From: Clostridia bacterium
Lineage (GTDB): Bacteria; Bacillota; Clostridia; Oscillospirales; Acutalibacteraceae
Direction: 5' to 3'
DNA length: 64,000 nt
Assembly: GCA_017432485.1 (NCBI GenBank)
Contig: JAFRJB010000038.1
Span: 1-64,000 of the forward strand
Each line of letters opens with the position of its first letter. Position 1 is the stretch's first letter. A program made the position numbers and the translations under genes. A model generated the notes under the pieces. It was not told where the DNA came from, searched no databases, and was given only the letters and a program-made list of their open reading frames with translations. Below, one piece after another: positions 7,684 through 15,534 of the stretch.

Positions 7684-7734
7684 TTGTCATTTCGACCGAA
7701 GCGAAGAAATCTTTATAATGCGCGCAAAGCGCGC
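7684..7734. repeat. Spacer repeat with GCGCGC hairpin and possible promoter
   Basis: GTCATTTCGACCGAAGCGAAG followed by AAATCT resembles a repeat I recall from many gut-bacterial spacers (memory, not verified). It is followed by TATAAT (7714-7719) with TCGACC 16 bases upstream, a possible weak promoter for rimO. Next comes a perfect hairpin GCGCGC-AAA-GCGCGC (7720-7734), again with a three-base loop. Confidence 0.4.
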
Positions 7735-7787
7735 CACCACAACTCCACTCTCCACTCTTCACACTTCAAACTCACCGGAGGAATAAT

Positions 7788-9119
7788 ATGCCAAAAGTCG
7801 GTTTAATTTCATTAGGCTGCCCGAAAAACCAGGTAGATGCCGAACTGATGCTCGCAAAACTCGCCGATGCGGGCTTTGAACTCTCTAACCAAGCCGAAGG
7901 GTGTGACATTGTGATTGTCAACACCTGCGGCTTTATTGAAGATGCCAAAAAAGAAGCAATCGACACTATCTTTGAAATGGTGGAGCTAAAAAAAGCAGGT
8001 CAGCTTTCGCACATCATTATCAGCGGTTGCCTTGCCGAGCGTTACCGCGAGGAAGTGGCGCGCGAAATCCCGGAGGCGGATGCCGTTATCGGCATCGGCG
8101 CTAACAGTGATATTGTCGGCGTCTGCAATGCAGTGCTCGCCGGCGGGCAGGAAAGCGCTTTTCCCGCAAAAGACTTAATGCCGCTGTGCGGTGACAGAAT
8201 ATTAACCACTCCGGCGCACTGGGCATATCTTAAAATAGCGGACGGTTGCTCGAACTGCTGCTCGTATTGCGCCATTCCGCTCATTCGCGGCGCATTTCGT
8301 TCCCGCCCGATGGAAGAGATTATTACCGAAGCAAAGGCGCTGTGTGAAGGCGGTGTGCGCGAAATTGTGCTCATTGCGCAAGATACCACGCGCTACGGGG
8401 AAGACCTTTGCGGTAAACCGATGCTCGCTGCGCTGCTGGAAAAGCTTTGTGAAATCGACTTTGCGCGCATTCGCATCTATTATTGTTACCCCGACCGCAT
8501 TACCGATGAACTGATTGCGGTTATGCGCGATAATGAAAAGATTGTCAATTACATCGATTTGCCTTTGCAGCATGCTTCCGGCAGGGTACTCAAAGCGATG
8601 AATCGCCGCGGCGACAGGCAGTCGCTGACCGCTTTGCTGCAAAAAATCAGAAAAGAGATACCCGATTGCATATTCCGCACCACTTTTATTTGCGGCTTTC
8701 CCGGCGAAAGCGAGGCGGATTTTACCGAACTGTGCGAATTTGTGAATGAAATCGGGTTTGACAGAATGGGCGCCTTTGCCTATTCGCCCGAAGAAGACAC
8801 CCCGGCAGCAACCATGCCCGCGCAAATTGATGAAAGAATTAAAGCGCGCAGGGTTGAAGTTTTAATGAATACACAGTATAATATAATTTTAGAAAAGAAT
8901 AAATCCTATATCGGCAAAGTGTTTGATGTGATGGTAGACAGCTACGATTTTGACAGCTGCCTGTATTTCGGCAGGTCGTATATGGATGCGCCGGAGATTG
9001 ATACGGGTGTTTACTTTGCGAGTGAAAACGAACTCCAACCGGGTGATATTGTGCCGGTGGAGATATTGGATTTTGATGAGTATGATTTAATCGGCAGGGA
9101 AGCCGACAAGGAAATTTAG
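7788..9119 (+). CDS. rimO: Ribosomal protein S12 methylthiotransferase RimO
   Basis: A 443-aa radical SAM enzyme that adds a methylthio group to an aspartate of ribosomal protein S12. The N-terminal UPF0004 domain carries SLGCPKN (Cys11), NTCGF (Cys47) and SGC (Cys81), which bind the auxiliary 4Fe-4S cluster. The radical SAM motif CxxxCxxC is at Cys154, Cys158 and Cys161, in GCSNCCSYCAIPLIRG. The extra Cys157 in it is unusual but not disruptive. The last 70 or so residues form a TRAM domain. PKNQVDAE separates it from the tRNA enzyme MiaB. The start is preceded by GGAGGA (7776-7781). Confidence 0.96.
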   Translation: MPKVGLISLGCPKNQVDAELMLAKLADAGFELSNQAEGCDIVIVNTCGFIEDAKKEAIDTIFEMVELKKAGQLSHIIISGCLAERYREEVAREIPEADAVIGIGANSDIVGVCNAVLAGGQESAFPAKDLMPLCGDRILTTPAHWAYLKIADGCSNCCSYCAIPLIRGAFRSRPMEEIITEAKALCEGGVREIVLIAQDTTRYGEDLCGKPMLAALLEKLCEIDFARIRIYYCYPDRITDELIAVMRDNEKIVNYIDLPLQHASGRVLKAMNRRGDRQSLTALLQKIRKEIPDCIFRTTFICGFPGESEADFTELCEFVNEIGFDRMGAFAYSPEEDTPAATMPAQIDERIKARRVEVLMNTQYNIILEKNKSYIGKVFDVMVDSYDFDSCLYFGRSYMDAPEIDTGVYFASENELQPGDIVPVEILDFDEYDLIGREADKEI

Positions 9120-9147
9120 AATTTAGAAATTAGAATGTAGAATGAAG

Positions 9148-9169
9148 GGCGACAGATTCGTACTTGATT
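9148..9169 (+). repeat. Dispersed 22-bp repeat, diverged copy 2
   Basis: Reads GGCGACAGATT then CGTACTTGATT. It differs at three positions from the copies at 5160 and 11465. It follows a low-complexity run of GAATTTAGAAATTAGAATG type after rimO. Confidence 0.5.
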
Positions 9170-9222
9170 AGAATAGTTGGCAATAATCCAAGTTTGTTAG
9201 TCGTTCAATTTGCCATCTTCTA

Positions 9223-9272
9223 GTCGCCCCTTGAAGAGGGGAGATGGGTGCGCAGCACCCAGAGGGGTAGAC
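9223..9272. repeat. Folded intergenic element between rimO and cysE
   Basis: The element is a nested inverted repeat. An outer GTC/GAC pair and CCCC/GGGG arms enclose CCCCT-TGAAG-AGGGG and a perfect hairpin GGGTGC-GCA-GCACCC (9246-9260). It resembles widespread intergenic repeats of gut Bacillota (memory, not verified). The rest of the 236-bp spacer is AT-rich low-complexity sequence. I see no promoter or T-box there for the downstream cysteine genes. Confidence 0.5.
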
Positions 9273-9355
9273 TTTTAAATTGCAAGGCTGCATTCTGTTT
9301 CTAATCATTTAGCATTTATCATTTAGAATTTTGAATTTACATTGTGAGGAGAACT

Positions 9356-10000
9356 ATGTTTGAAACGTATAAAGAAGATTTGGCTTGCATAAAGGATAGA
9401 GATCCGGCGGCAAAATCCTCTTTGGAAATTGTCTTGTGCTACCCCGGCTTTAAAGCCATTCGCGCTTATCGCCGCGCGCACAAGCTGTATTTAAAAGGGC
9501 ACACCCTGCGGGCGAGGCTGATTTCGCAGCGCTGTGCCTACAAAACCGGTATAGAGATACACCCCGGGGCGCAAATCGGCAAGCGCTTCTTTATTGACCA
9601 CGGTCATGGGGTTGTGATTGGCGAGACCACCGAAATCGGTGATGATGTCACCATTTACCAGGGCGTCACCCTCGGCGGTACCGGTAAAGAGAGCGGCAAG
9701 CGCCACCCGACCATCGGTAACAATGTGATGATAGGCGCAGGCGCCAAGCTTTTGGGCTCATTTAAAGTGGGCGATAACACGCGCATCGCCGCAGGCTCGG
9801 TGGTGCTCAGTGAAGTGCCTCCCAATTCCACGGCAGTCGGTTCGCCGGCGCGCATTGTTAAAACCAAAGGGCAGCGCGTGCTTGAACTTGACCAGATACA
9901 TATTCCCGACCCGATTAGCCGCGAATTGAGAAAACTGCACAAGAAGGTCGACAGATTGGAAAAAGAAGTCGAAGCCGGCAACAGCCGCAAAGGAGAATAA
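9356..10000 (+). CDS. cysE: Serine O-acetyltransferase
   Basis: A 214-aa enzyme that acetylates serine with acetyl-CoA, the first step of cysteine synthesis. The N-terminal helical part (DPAAKSSLEIVLCYPGFKAI) precedes a left-handed beta-helix of hexapeptide repeats, with the catalytic-site stretch FIDHGHGVVIGETTEIGDD and GVTLGGTGKESGKRHP. A charged coiled-coil tail follows. ATG 9356 is chosen over an upstream GTG at 9344 because AGGAG (9347-9351) lies between them. It is next to cysS, with AGGAG at the cysE end serving as the cysS ribosome site. Cysteine synthesis and tRNA charging are thus linked in one transcript. Confidence 0.95.
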   Translation: MFETYKEDLACIKDRDPAAKSSLEIVLCYPGFKAIRAYRRAHKLYLKGHTLRARLISQRCAYKTGIEIHPGAQIGKRFFIDHGHGVVIGETTEIGDDVTIYQGVTLGGTGKESGKRHPTIGNNVMIGAGAKLLGSFKVGDNTRIAAGSVVLSEVPPNSTAVGSPARIVKTKGQRVLELDQIHIPDPISRELRKLHKKVDRLEKEVEAGNSRKGE

Positions 10001-10003
10001 ATG

Positions 10004-11395
10004 ATGAAAATTTTTAATACACTTACCCGCAGAAAAGAAGAATTGGTGCCGCTTGAAGAAGGCAAGGTGAAAATTTATGCCTGCGGACCGACTGTGTATT
10101 ATTTTATTCACATCGGCAACGCGCGCCCGATTTGTGTGTTTGATACGTTGCGCCGGTATTTGGAGTATCGCGGTTACGAAGTGAGCTTTGTGCAAAACTT
10201 TACCGATATTGATGATAAAATCATCAAGCGCGCCAATGAAGAGGGCACTACCTACGATGAAATTGCCAAGAAATACATCGCCGAGTATTGGACCGATGTA
10301 GAAGGCATGAATGTGCGCAAGGCGGATATTCACCCTAAGGCAACGGAAAATATTGAAGAAATCATCTCTATGGTCAGCGATTTGCAGCAAAAAGGCTATG
10401 CCTATGAAGTGGATGGGGATGTGTATTTCAGAACCAAGAAGTTTGCCGAATACGGTAAACTCTCTCACCAGCCTTTAGAAGATTTAGCCGCCGGTGCGCG
10501 CATCGCGGTAGGCGATATTAAAGAAGACCCGATGGACTTTGCGCTGTGGAAAGCCGCCAAGCCCGATGAACCGTATTGGGACAGCCCGTGGGGGCACGGC
10601 AGACCCGGCTGGCACATTGAGTGCTCGGCAATGAACCGCAAGTATTTGGGCGAAACGATTGACATTCACTGCGGCGGGCAGGATTTGATTTTCCCGCACC
10701 ACGAGAATGAAATCGCCCAGAGCGAAACCTGCAACGGCGCGCCCTTTGCCAAATACTGGATGCATAACGGCTATATTAATGTAGATAATGAAAAAATGAG
10801 CAAATCTCTGGGTAATTTTAAAACAGTCAGAGATGTTGCAAGCGTTTACGGCTACGAGCCGATTCGCTACTTTATCATCAGCGCGCATTACCGCAAGCCC
10901 ATTAATTACTCGATTGAGATTATTGAGCAGTGCAAAGCGGCGCTTGAAAGGCTTTATAACTGCAAAGAAAACCTTGAGAATTACATCGCTGCAGCAGAAG
11001 AAAGAGAGCTTGATGCGGCGCTTCAAGAGAGTGTGGATGCGAAGAAAGCGGCATTTATTGAAGCGATGGAGGATGACCTCAATACCGCGGATGCTTTGGC
11101 GGCAGTGTTTGAGCTTGTCAGAGTTGCCAACACCGCAGTAGCGGAAAACAAGGGCAAGGCATCTGCTGAGTATGCGCTGGCGCTCTTTAATGAACTGACC
11201 GATGTTTTGGGGCTTGTGTACCAAAGCAAAGAGTCAGACAGTTTAGATGCGCAGGTAGAAGCGCTCATTGAGCAGCGCAGCAAAGCCAGAGCCGAAAAGA
11301 ACTGGGCGGAAGCCGACCGCATTCGCGATGAACTCAAAGCGATGGGAATTATACTCAAAGACACGCCGCAAGGCGTGACTTGGAGTAAAGAATAA
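10004..11395 (+). CDS. cysS: Cysteinyl-tRNA synthetase
   Basis: A class I aminoacyl-tRNA synthetase of 463 aa that joins cysteine to tRNA-Cys. The N-terminal YACGPTVY zinc and substrate site (Cys27), the HIGN signature, [22 protein letters not shown] and the KMSKS loop are all visible, followed by the helical DALR-type anticodon domain. The length is standard. ATG codons stand at 10001 and 10004; the second has the better 8-base spacing from AGGAG (9991-9995). It is cotranscribed with cysE and followed by a terminator. Confidence 0.97.
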   Translation: MKIFNTLTRRKEELVPLEEGKVKIYACGPTVYYFIHIGNARPICVFDTLRRYLEYRGYEVSFVQNFTDIDDKIIKRANEEGTTYDEIAKKYIAEYWTDVEGMNVRKADIHPKATENIEEIISMVSDLQQKGYAYEVDGDVYFRTKKFAEYGKLSHQPLEDLAAGARIAVGDIKEDPMDFALWKAAKPDEPYWDSPWGHGRPGWHIECSAMNRKYLGETIDIHCGGQDLIFPHHENEIAQSETCNGAPFAKYWMHNGYINVDNEKMSKSLGNFKTVRDVASVYGYEPIRYFIISAHYRKPINYSIEIIEQCKAALERLYNCKENLENYIAAAEERELDAALQESVDAKKAAFIEAMEDDLNTADALAAVFELVRVANTAVAENKGKASAEYALALFNELTDVLGLVYQSKESDSLDAQVEALIEQRSKARAEKNWAEADRIRDELKAMGIILKDTPQGVTWSKE

Positions 11396-11400
11396 ACAAT

Positions 11401-11434
11401 AAAAATAAGGATGCTTTGCGGCATCCTTATTTTT
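11401..11434 (+). terminator. Intrinsic terminator of the cysE-cysS operon
   Basis: AAAAATAAGGATGC pairs with GCATCCTTATTTTT around TTTGCG, a 14-bp stem ending in a T-run, five bases after the cysS stop. Confidence 0.88.
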
Positions 11435-11464
11435 GTATTCGGAATGCGGAATGCGGAATTATAT

Positions 11465-11486
11465 GGCGACACATGCGCACTTGATT
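11465..11486 (+). repeat. Dispersed 22-bp repeat, copy 3
   Basis: Identical over 22 bases to 5160-5181. It is preceded by a short run of GGAATGCGGAAT units, and a related GCGGAGTGCGGAA run occurs near copy 1. The surrounding spacer holds no gene. Confidence 0.65.
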
Positions 11487-11516
11487 ATAAAGACATTTCT
11501 CTAATGAACACACAAA

Positions 11517-11548
11517 TAAAGTGAGCACAATTTGTTGTGCTCACTTTA
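11517..11548 (-). terminator. Terminator overlapping the HAD gene stop codon
   Basis: TAAAGTGAGCACAA (11517-11530) pairs with 11535-11548 around TTTG, a perfect 14-bp stem. The stop codon of the leftward HAD gene (11541-11543) lies inside it. On the minus strand the arm ends in TTTATTTG. Confidence 0.75.
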
Positions 11549-12113
11549 CTTGTGTGATTGTATTCTTTTTAACGACAAATGCATGCTTTGCAAGCTCAAT
11601 CAGCGGGGCATCGTTTTCAGGCGAGTCGGTATAGAAATTCTCTATTTCGAGCTGTTCCTCGCCGCAGAGCTTTTGAAACGCCGTGATTTTATTTTGGCGA
11701 ATGCAGGCAAACTCAATTTTGCCGCTTTGCTGATTAACCTTGGTAGTTAAATAGTTTTTAATTCCTAAGCGCTTGCAGATTTCCTGCATATGAAAATCGG
11801 GTGAAGCGGTGATAATCAGGTCATCTTCTTTTTGCTGGGCGGCATAGAAGGGTTTGATTTTATGCATATGCTTATCCCAAAACTCTTTCGGGTCGTTTTC
11901 AAAATCAATTTTTGAAAGCTTTTCTTCGGCGAGCGGCACATATTTGGAAATCATTTCATTCAAACTGATTTTGCCCTTTTTATAGCGCGCAAAACCCTTG
12001 ACCACGGTGGGAAACGATTTGAGCAGGGAAGGGTCTTTCTTTAAATAAAACTTAAACAGGTCAAAACAGCTTTCGCCGTCATAAATCGTGTTGTCAAAAT
12101 CGTAAACGTTCAT
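11541..12113 (-). CDS. HAD-superfamily hydrolase (subfamily IB)
   Basis: A 190-aa cytoplasmic phosphatase-like protein. The N-terminal DFDNTIYDGES holds the catalytic pair Asp5 and Asp7. LIITASPDFH carries the motif II Ser/Thr, and YTDSPENDAPLIELA carries the acidic motif III. This is the pattern of HAD subfamily IB, which includes phosphoserine phosphatase and other small-molecule phosphatases (family knowledge). The exact substrate is not evident. The helical cap lies between residues 15 and 90. It is transcribed alone between cysS and spoIVA. Confidence 0.8.
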   Translation of the reverse strand: MNVYDFDNTIYDGESCFDLFKFYLKKDPSLLKSFPTVVKGFARYKKGKISLNEMISKYVPLAEEKLSKIDFENDPKEFWDKHMHKIKPFYAAQQKEDDLIITASPDFHMQEICKRLGIKNYLTTKVNQQSGKIEFACIRQNKITAFQKLCGEEQLEIENFYTDSPENDAPLIELAKHAFVVKKNTITQVK

Positions 12114-12200
12114 AATGTATTCCTTTACAGTTGACTATTTATAAAAAATACTATCATTTTTTAAAGCCGTTGTCAATCTGCCTGTCGGTGCGTGAAAAAG

Positions 12201-12229
12201 GCATAAATTACTTAACACAGGCATAGGAT
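12201..12229 (+). promoter_or_regulatory. Candidate sigma-E promoter of spoIVA
   Basis: GCATAAA (12201-12207), 14 bases, then CATAGGAT (12222-12229) matches eleven of fifteen positions of the mother-cell sigma-E consensus KMATATT-N14-CATACAHT known from Bacillus subtilis. Location upstream of a sigma-E regulon gene supports it. No good sigma-A promoter competes. Confidence 0.45.
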
Positions 12230-12271
12230 TAATTTGAAAACAAGTAATTCACCGCATATGGAGGAAGAAAA

Positions 12272-13753
12272 ATGGCAGATGCAAACAAAATCTATTCGGA
12301 TATAGAGACAAGAACCGGCGGCAACATCTACATTGGCGTGGTCGGGCCTGTCAGGAGCGGCAAATCCACTTTTATTAACCGCTTTTTGGAAAGCATTGTA
12401 ATCCCGAACATCGAGGGCACTTTTGAAAAAGAGCGGGCGATAGATGAAATGCCGCAGTCCGCAGGCGGCAGAACCATTATGACAACCGAGCCGAAGTTTA
12501 TACCGGAAGAAGCAGTGGGGATTACCATCGGCAACAATGCGCATTTAAAGGTGCGCTTGGTCGACTGCGTGGGCTTTGTGGTGCCAAGCGCCATCGGCTA
12601 CATTGAGGATGAAGTGCCGCGCATGGTGCATACCCCTTGGGCGGAAGAGGAAATACCGTTTCACACTGCCGCGGAAATCGGCACCAAAAAGGTGATAGGC
12701 GAGCATTCCACAGTCGGCTTGGTCGTGACAACCGATGGCAGCATTACCGACATTCCGCGCAGTGAATACGAAATGGCGGAGCAGCGTGTTATTGCCGAAC
12801 TCAAAGCCATTCGCAAGCCCTTTGTGGTGTTACTTAACAGCACGGCGCCCGAGAGCGAGCAGGTAAAAGCACTTGCAGGGGAGTTGTCGCAGCGGTATGC
12901 CGTGCCGGTTGTGCCGGTGAATTGCTTGGAGCTTGATGAAACGCAGATTAAAGAGTTGCTGGCAACGGTGCTGTTTGAATTCCCGGTCAGCCAGGTCGAA
13001 ATTCGCGTGCCCGAATGGATTTTGGCGCTCGATAAAGACCACTGGCTCAAAGAGAGCATTTTCGCGGCGGTCAGCGCTGCGGCAGACAGCATTGAGCACT
13101 TGCGCGATATTGAAGTGATTGCCGATAAATTGGTGGAAAGCGAGTATATTCAAAGCGCCGACATTAGCTCGATTGACCTTTCCAACGGGTCGGCAGTGAT
13201 TCGCGCCAACACGGCAGATGGCCTCTTTTACCGCGTTTTGGCAGAGAAAACCGGTGTGGATGTCAGTAATGAGCAGGAGCTTATGCGCGCCGTGTCGGAG
13301 CTTGCCGATGTTAAGCAAAAGTACGAAAAGGTCAAAAACGCACTCGATGAGGTGGAAAAAACGGGCTACGGTATTGTGATGCCGGAGCTGAGTGAATTGA
13401 CCTTAGAAGAACCCGAGTTGATGAAACAGGGCGGGCGCTACGGGGTGCGCTTAAAAGCAAGCGCGCCGAGCATTCATATGCTGCGCGCGGATATTAAGAC
13501 CGAAGTGGCGCCGATTGTCGGCAGCGAGAGCCAAAGTGAAGATTTGGTACTCTACCTGATGAAGCAGTTTGAAGAAAACCCGAAAGAGATTTGGAACAGC
13601 GATATTTTCGGTAAGTCCATTTACTCGATTGTTAACGAAGGCTTAAACAACAAGCTTGCGCGCATGCCGGCAGATGCCAGAGGCAAGCTGCGCGAAACCG
13701 TGGAGCGCGTGATTAATGAAGGCTGTAACGGTCTTATTTGTATCATCTTATAA
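12272..13753 (+). CDS. spoIVA: Stage IV sporulation protein A
   Basis: A 493-aa ATPase that assembles on the forespore surface as the base layer of the spore coat and recruits cortex and coat proteins. The Walker A motif GPVRSGKST is at residues 25-33. The switch-like DEMPQSAGGRTIMTTEP, the DCVGFVVPSAIGYIEDE stretch and the C-terminal CIIL end fit SpoIVA, and the length equals the family norm. The start has GGAGGA at good spacing. It is transcribed alone. Its presence marks the organism as an endospore former. A strong hairpin overlaps its last codons. Confidence 0.97.
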   Translation: MADANKIYSDIETRTGGNIYIGVVGPVRSGKSTFINRFLESIVIPNIEGTFEKERAIDEMPQSAGGRTIMTTEPKFIPEEAVGITIGNNAHLKVRLVDCVGFVVPSAIGYIEDEVPRMVHTPWAEEEIPFHTAAEIGTKKVIGEHSTVGLVVTTDGSITDIPRSEYEMAEQRVIAELKAIRKPFVVLLNSTAPESEQVKALAGELSQRYAVPVVPVNCLELDETQIKELLATVLFEFPVSQVEIRVPEWILALDKDHWLKESIFAAVSAAADSIEHLRDIEVIADKLVESEYIQSADISSIDLSNGSAVIRANTADGLFYRVLAEKTGVDVSNEQELMRAVSELADVKQKYEKVKNALDEVEKTGYGIVMPELSELTLEEPELMKQGGRYGVRLKASAPSIHMLRADIKTEVAPIVGSESQSEDLVLYLMKQFEENPKEIWNSDIFGKSIYSIVNEGLNNKLARMPADARGKLRETVERVINEGCNGLICIIL

Positions 13754-13773
13754 GGGTTATAAGATGATACAAA
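13737..13773 (+). other. 17-bp perfect inverted repeat over the spoIVA stop codon
   Basis: TTTGTATCATCTTATAA (13737-13753) pairs with 13757-13773 around GGG. It encodes the last four residues and TAA of spoIVA. There is no T-run afterwards, so it is not a typical terminator; it may stabilise the 3' end of the mRNA. Confidence 0.6.
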
Positions 13774-13875
13774 ATGAATAGGGAATAATGAATAATTGAG
13801 GAAGGGCTTTGCTCTTACCCGATTTTAACACAACACAGAGTTACTACCTCTAATTTTTATTTGGATATTGCATAA

Positions 13876-13901
13876 AAAAAGGCTCTTTTCAGAGCCTTTT
13901 T
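13876..13901 (-). terminator. Intrinsic terminator of trxA
   Basis: AAAAAGGCTCT pairs with AGAGCCTTTTT around a four-base loop. It lies one base past the trxA stop and is flanked by A- and T-runs, so it can work in both directions and also close the spoIVA side. Confidence 0.85.
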
Positions 13902-13902
13902 C

Positions 13903-14214
13903 TTATGCAAACATTGTTTCAATCGCTTCTTTGGGTTTGAAGCCGACACTTCTGTCTGCTTCTTCGCCGTTTTTGAACAGCAGCACTGTCGGGATAGAGG
14001 CAACATTGTATTCTGCCGCCGTATCCATACAGTCATCCACATTGGCTTTGCAAACCTTGATTTTGCCTTCCTGCTCGGCAGCGATTTGCTCAATAATCGG
14101 TGCGAGCATTTTGCAGGGGCCGCACCAGCCGGCCCAAAAGTCCACAAGAACCGGGATATCGGCTTTTAAGACTTCTTCTTCAAAATTTTCATCGGTAATA
14201 ATAATTTCTGCCAT
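13903..14214 (-). CDS. trxA: Thioredoxin
   Basis: A 103-aa cytoplasmic disulfide reductant. The active site WCGPC sits at residues 30-34 (Cys31, Cys34) after VLVDFWAG, with the cis-proline loop VASIPTVLLF and FKPKEAI helix following. ATG 14214 is chosen over an upstream in-frame ATG at 14274 because AAGGAGGAAA directly precedes it and the protein then has the family length. It sits at the end of a leftward group with tlpA, ccdA and comM, and also has a possible promoter of its own at 14243-14271. Confidence 0.96.
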   Translation of the reverse strand: MAEIIITDENFEEEVLKADIPVLVDFWAGWCGPCKMLAPIIEQIAAEQEGKIKVCKANVDDCMDTAAEYNVASIPTVLLFKNGEEADRSVGFKPKEAIETMFA

Positions 14215-14242
14215 AATGATTTCCTCCTTTTTTCTACATTGT

Positions 14243-14271
14243 ATTATAATCGATTTTAAGCTGGATATCCA
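14243..14271 (-). promoter_or_regulatory. Possible promoter of trxA
   Basis: On the minus strand TGGATA (14271-14266), 17 bases, TATAAT (14248-14243). It lies in the 63-base gap between tlpA and trxA. Confidence 0.45.
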
Positions 14272-14277
14272 CAAATG

Positions 14278-14853
14278 TTAGGATAATTCACTTAATTTTG
14301 TTTCTAAAGTATTTTTATCTAATGCGCCCAAGTGTTTGTCGGCAATGGTGCCGTCAGAATTGATAAAGAGGGTTAAGGGGATAGTGTAGGCGCTGTAAGC
14401 CGTAAGCGCTTCGCCGTAAGTGTCAAAATACGCGGGGAAGGTGAAGGCTTGCTCTTTTAAAAAGGCAGTAGCGCTTTTGAGCGTTTCTCTTTTGCCGTCG
14501 GTTAGGTTCACCACCATAAACTGCACGCTGTCGTCCTTTTCTTTATAAACCTCTTCAAAAGCCGGCAATTCCTCTACGCAGTAGCCGCACCAAGTTGCCC
14601 AAAAGTTGAGAACGATGGGCTTGCCGAATTGTTCCGAAAGGCGCACGTCATTGCCGTTAATATCCAATACTTTAAAATCACTTGCCTGTGCGCCGACATT
14701 GACGCTTTCATCATGCGATTGGGTCTGCAGCGCGGTGGTGGCTTTGGTGATTTGCTCGCCGTCGCCCTTTAAGTTTTGGTAAGCAAAGAAAGCGCCGACC
14801 AAAACACCGACAAGCAAAACGGCTAATATGATAAATTTAACGCTTTGTTTCAT
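14278..14853 (-). CDS. Membrane-anchored TlpA/ResA-like thiol-disulfide oxidoreductase
   Basis: A 191-aa protein with one N-terminal membrane helix (residues about 6-25) and an extracytoplasmic thioredoxin fold. The active site is WCGYC at residues 88-92, after KPIVLNFWAT; the AhpC/TSA-Redoxin features ASDFKVLDINGNDVRLSEQ and IPLTLFINSDGTI are present. It is likely to reduce disulfides on exported proteins, using electrons passed through the neighbouring CcdA membrane protein. It starts 17 bases after ccdA with AAGGAG. The substrate is not known; a maturation or anti-oxidant role is equally possible. Confidence 0.9.
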   Translation of the reverse strand: MKQSVKFIILAVLLVGVLVGAFFAYQNLKGDGEQITKATTALQTQSHDESVNVGAQASDFKVLDINGNDVRLSEQFGKPIVLNFWATWCGYCVEELPAFEEVYKEKDDSVQFMVVNLTDGKRETLKSATAFLKEQAFTFPAYFDTYGEALTAYSAYTIPLTLFINSDGTIADKHLGALDKNTLETKLSELS

Positions 14854-14870
14854 TGCATTCTCCTTTATTA

Positions 14871-15533
14871 TTAGCTCAATAAACCTAAAAATTTGTCAAA
14901 CAGCCCGGTAGCCATTAAAATACCCATCACAATGAGAAAGCCGCCGCAAACTTTGTTAATCACATTATAGTGCTTTTTAATGGCCTGAAATGCAGTGGTC
15001 AGCCGCTCAATCAAGATGCTTGAAAGCAGGAAAGGGATGCCCATTCCCAGCGAGTAGGTGCACAATAACAGCACACCCTGCAGCGAGGAGCCGGAAGTAG
15101 AAGCCATCATCAGTGCCGAACCTAAAAAGGCGCCGATACAAGGCGTAAGGCTGACCGAGTAAATCACCCCGAACACAAATGCCGCAGCAATACTGCCGGC
15201 GCGGTGGGATTTTGTCATACCCTTTAAAAACGGCAGCGGAATAATTTCCAAGTAACTCAAGCCGAACAGCACCACAATGCAGCCGCAGACAATATTGAGA
15301 ATGGTCTTATATTTCTGCAAAAAAGCGCCGAGAGTGCCGGCAAACAGCCCTAAAAGGCAAAACACGATGCTAAACCCGAGCACAAAAGCGAGCGCGCGCA
15401 AAAAGACCTTGCTTTTCGGCGTTTTCTCGTCATTATCCGCAGCAAAGTAGGAAATATACAGCGGCAGCAGCGGGAGCATACACGGCGAGATGAACGATAT
15501 AATTCCCTCTAAAAACGTCACAAGATACTGCAT
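14871..15533 (-). CDS. ccdA: CcdA-type transmembrane disulfide reductase
   Basis: A 220-aa six-helix membrane protein that carries reducing equivalents from cytoplasmic thioredoxin to the cell surface. The two conserved membrane cysteines are seen in ISPCMLPLLP (Cys18) and LTPCIGAFLG (Cys132), the CcdA/DsbD hallmark. ATG 15533 is taken as the start because it lies one base after the comM stop codon and gives the canonical N-terminus; a start 10 codons upstream would add a non-hydrophobic tail. With tlpA and trxA next to it, the full electron path from thioredoxin to CcdA to TlpA is encoded together. Confidence 0.92.
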   Translation of the reverse strand: MQYLVTFLEGIISFISPCMLPLLPLYISYFAADNDEKTPKSKVFLRALAFVLGFSIVFCLLGLFAGTLGAFLQKYKTILNIVCGCIVVLFGLSYLEIIPLPFLKGMTKSHRAGSIAAAFVFGVIYSVSLTPCIGAFLGSALMMASTSGSSLQGVLLLCTYSLGMGIPFLLSSILIERLTTAFQAIKKHYNVINKVCGGFLIVMGILMATGLFDKFLGLLS

Positions 15534-15534
15534 A

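Noticed and set aside
9120..9355. T-box riboswitch for cysteine genes
   Set aside because: No T-box consensus, specifier stem or terminator/antiterminator pair is visible in the spacer.
9758..11224. Long minus-strand frames opposite cysE and cysS
   Set aside because: Shadows of well-identified genes with strong codon bias; no ribosome sites or known domains.
12131..12157. Sigma-A promoter TTGACT with TATCAT before spoIVA
   Set aside because: The spacer is 15 bases, too short, and a better-placed sigma-E-like promoter is nearer the gene.
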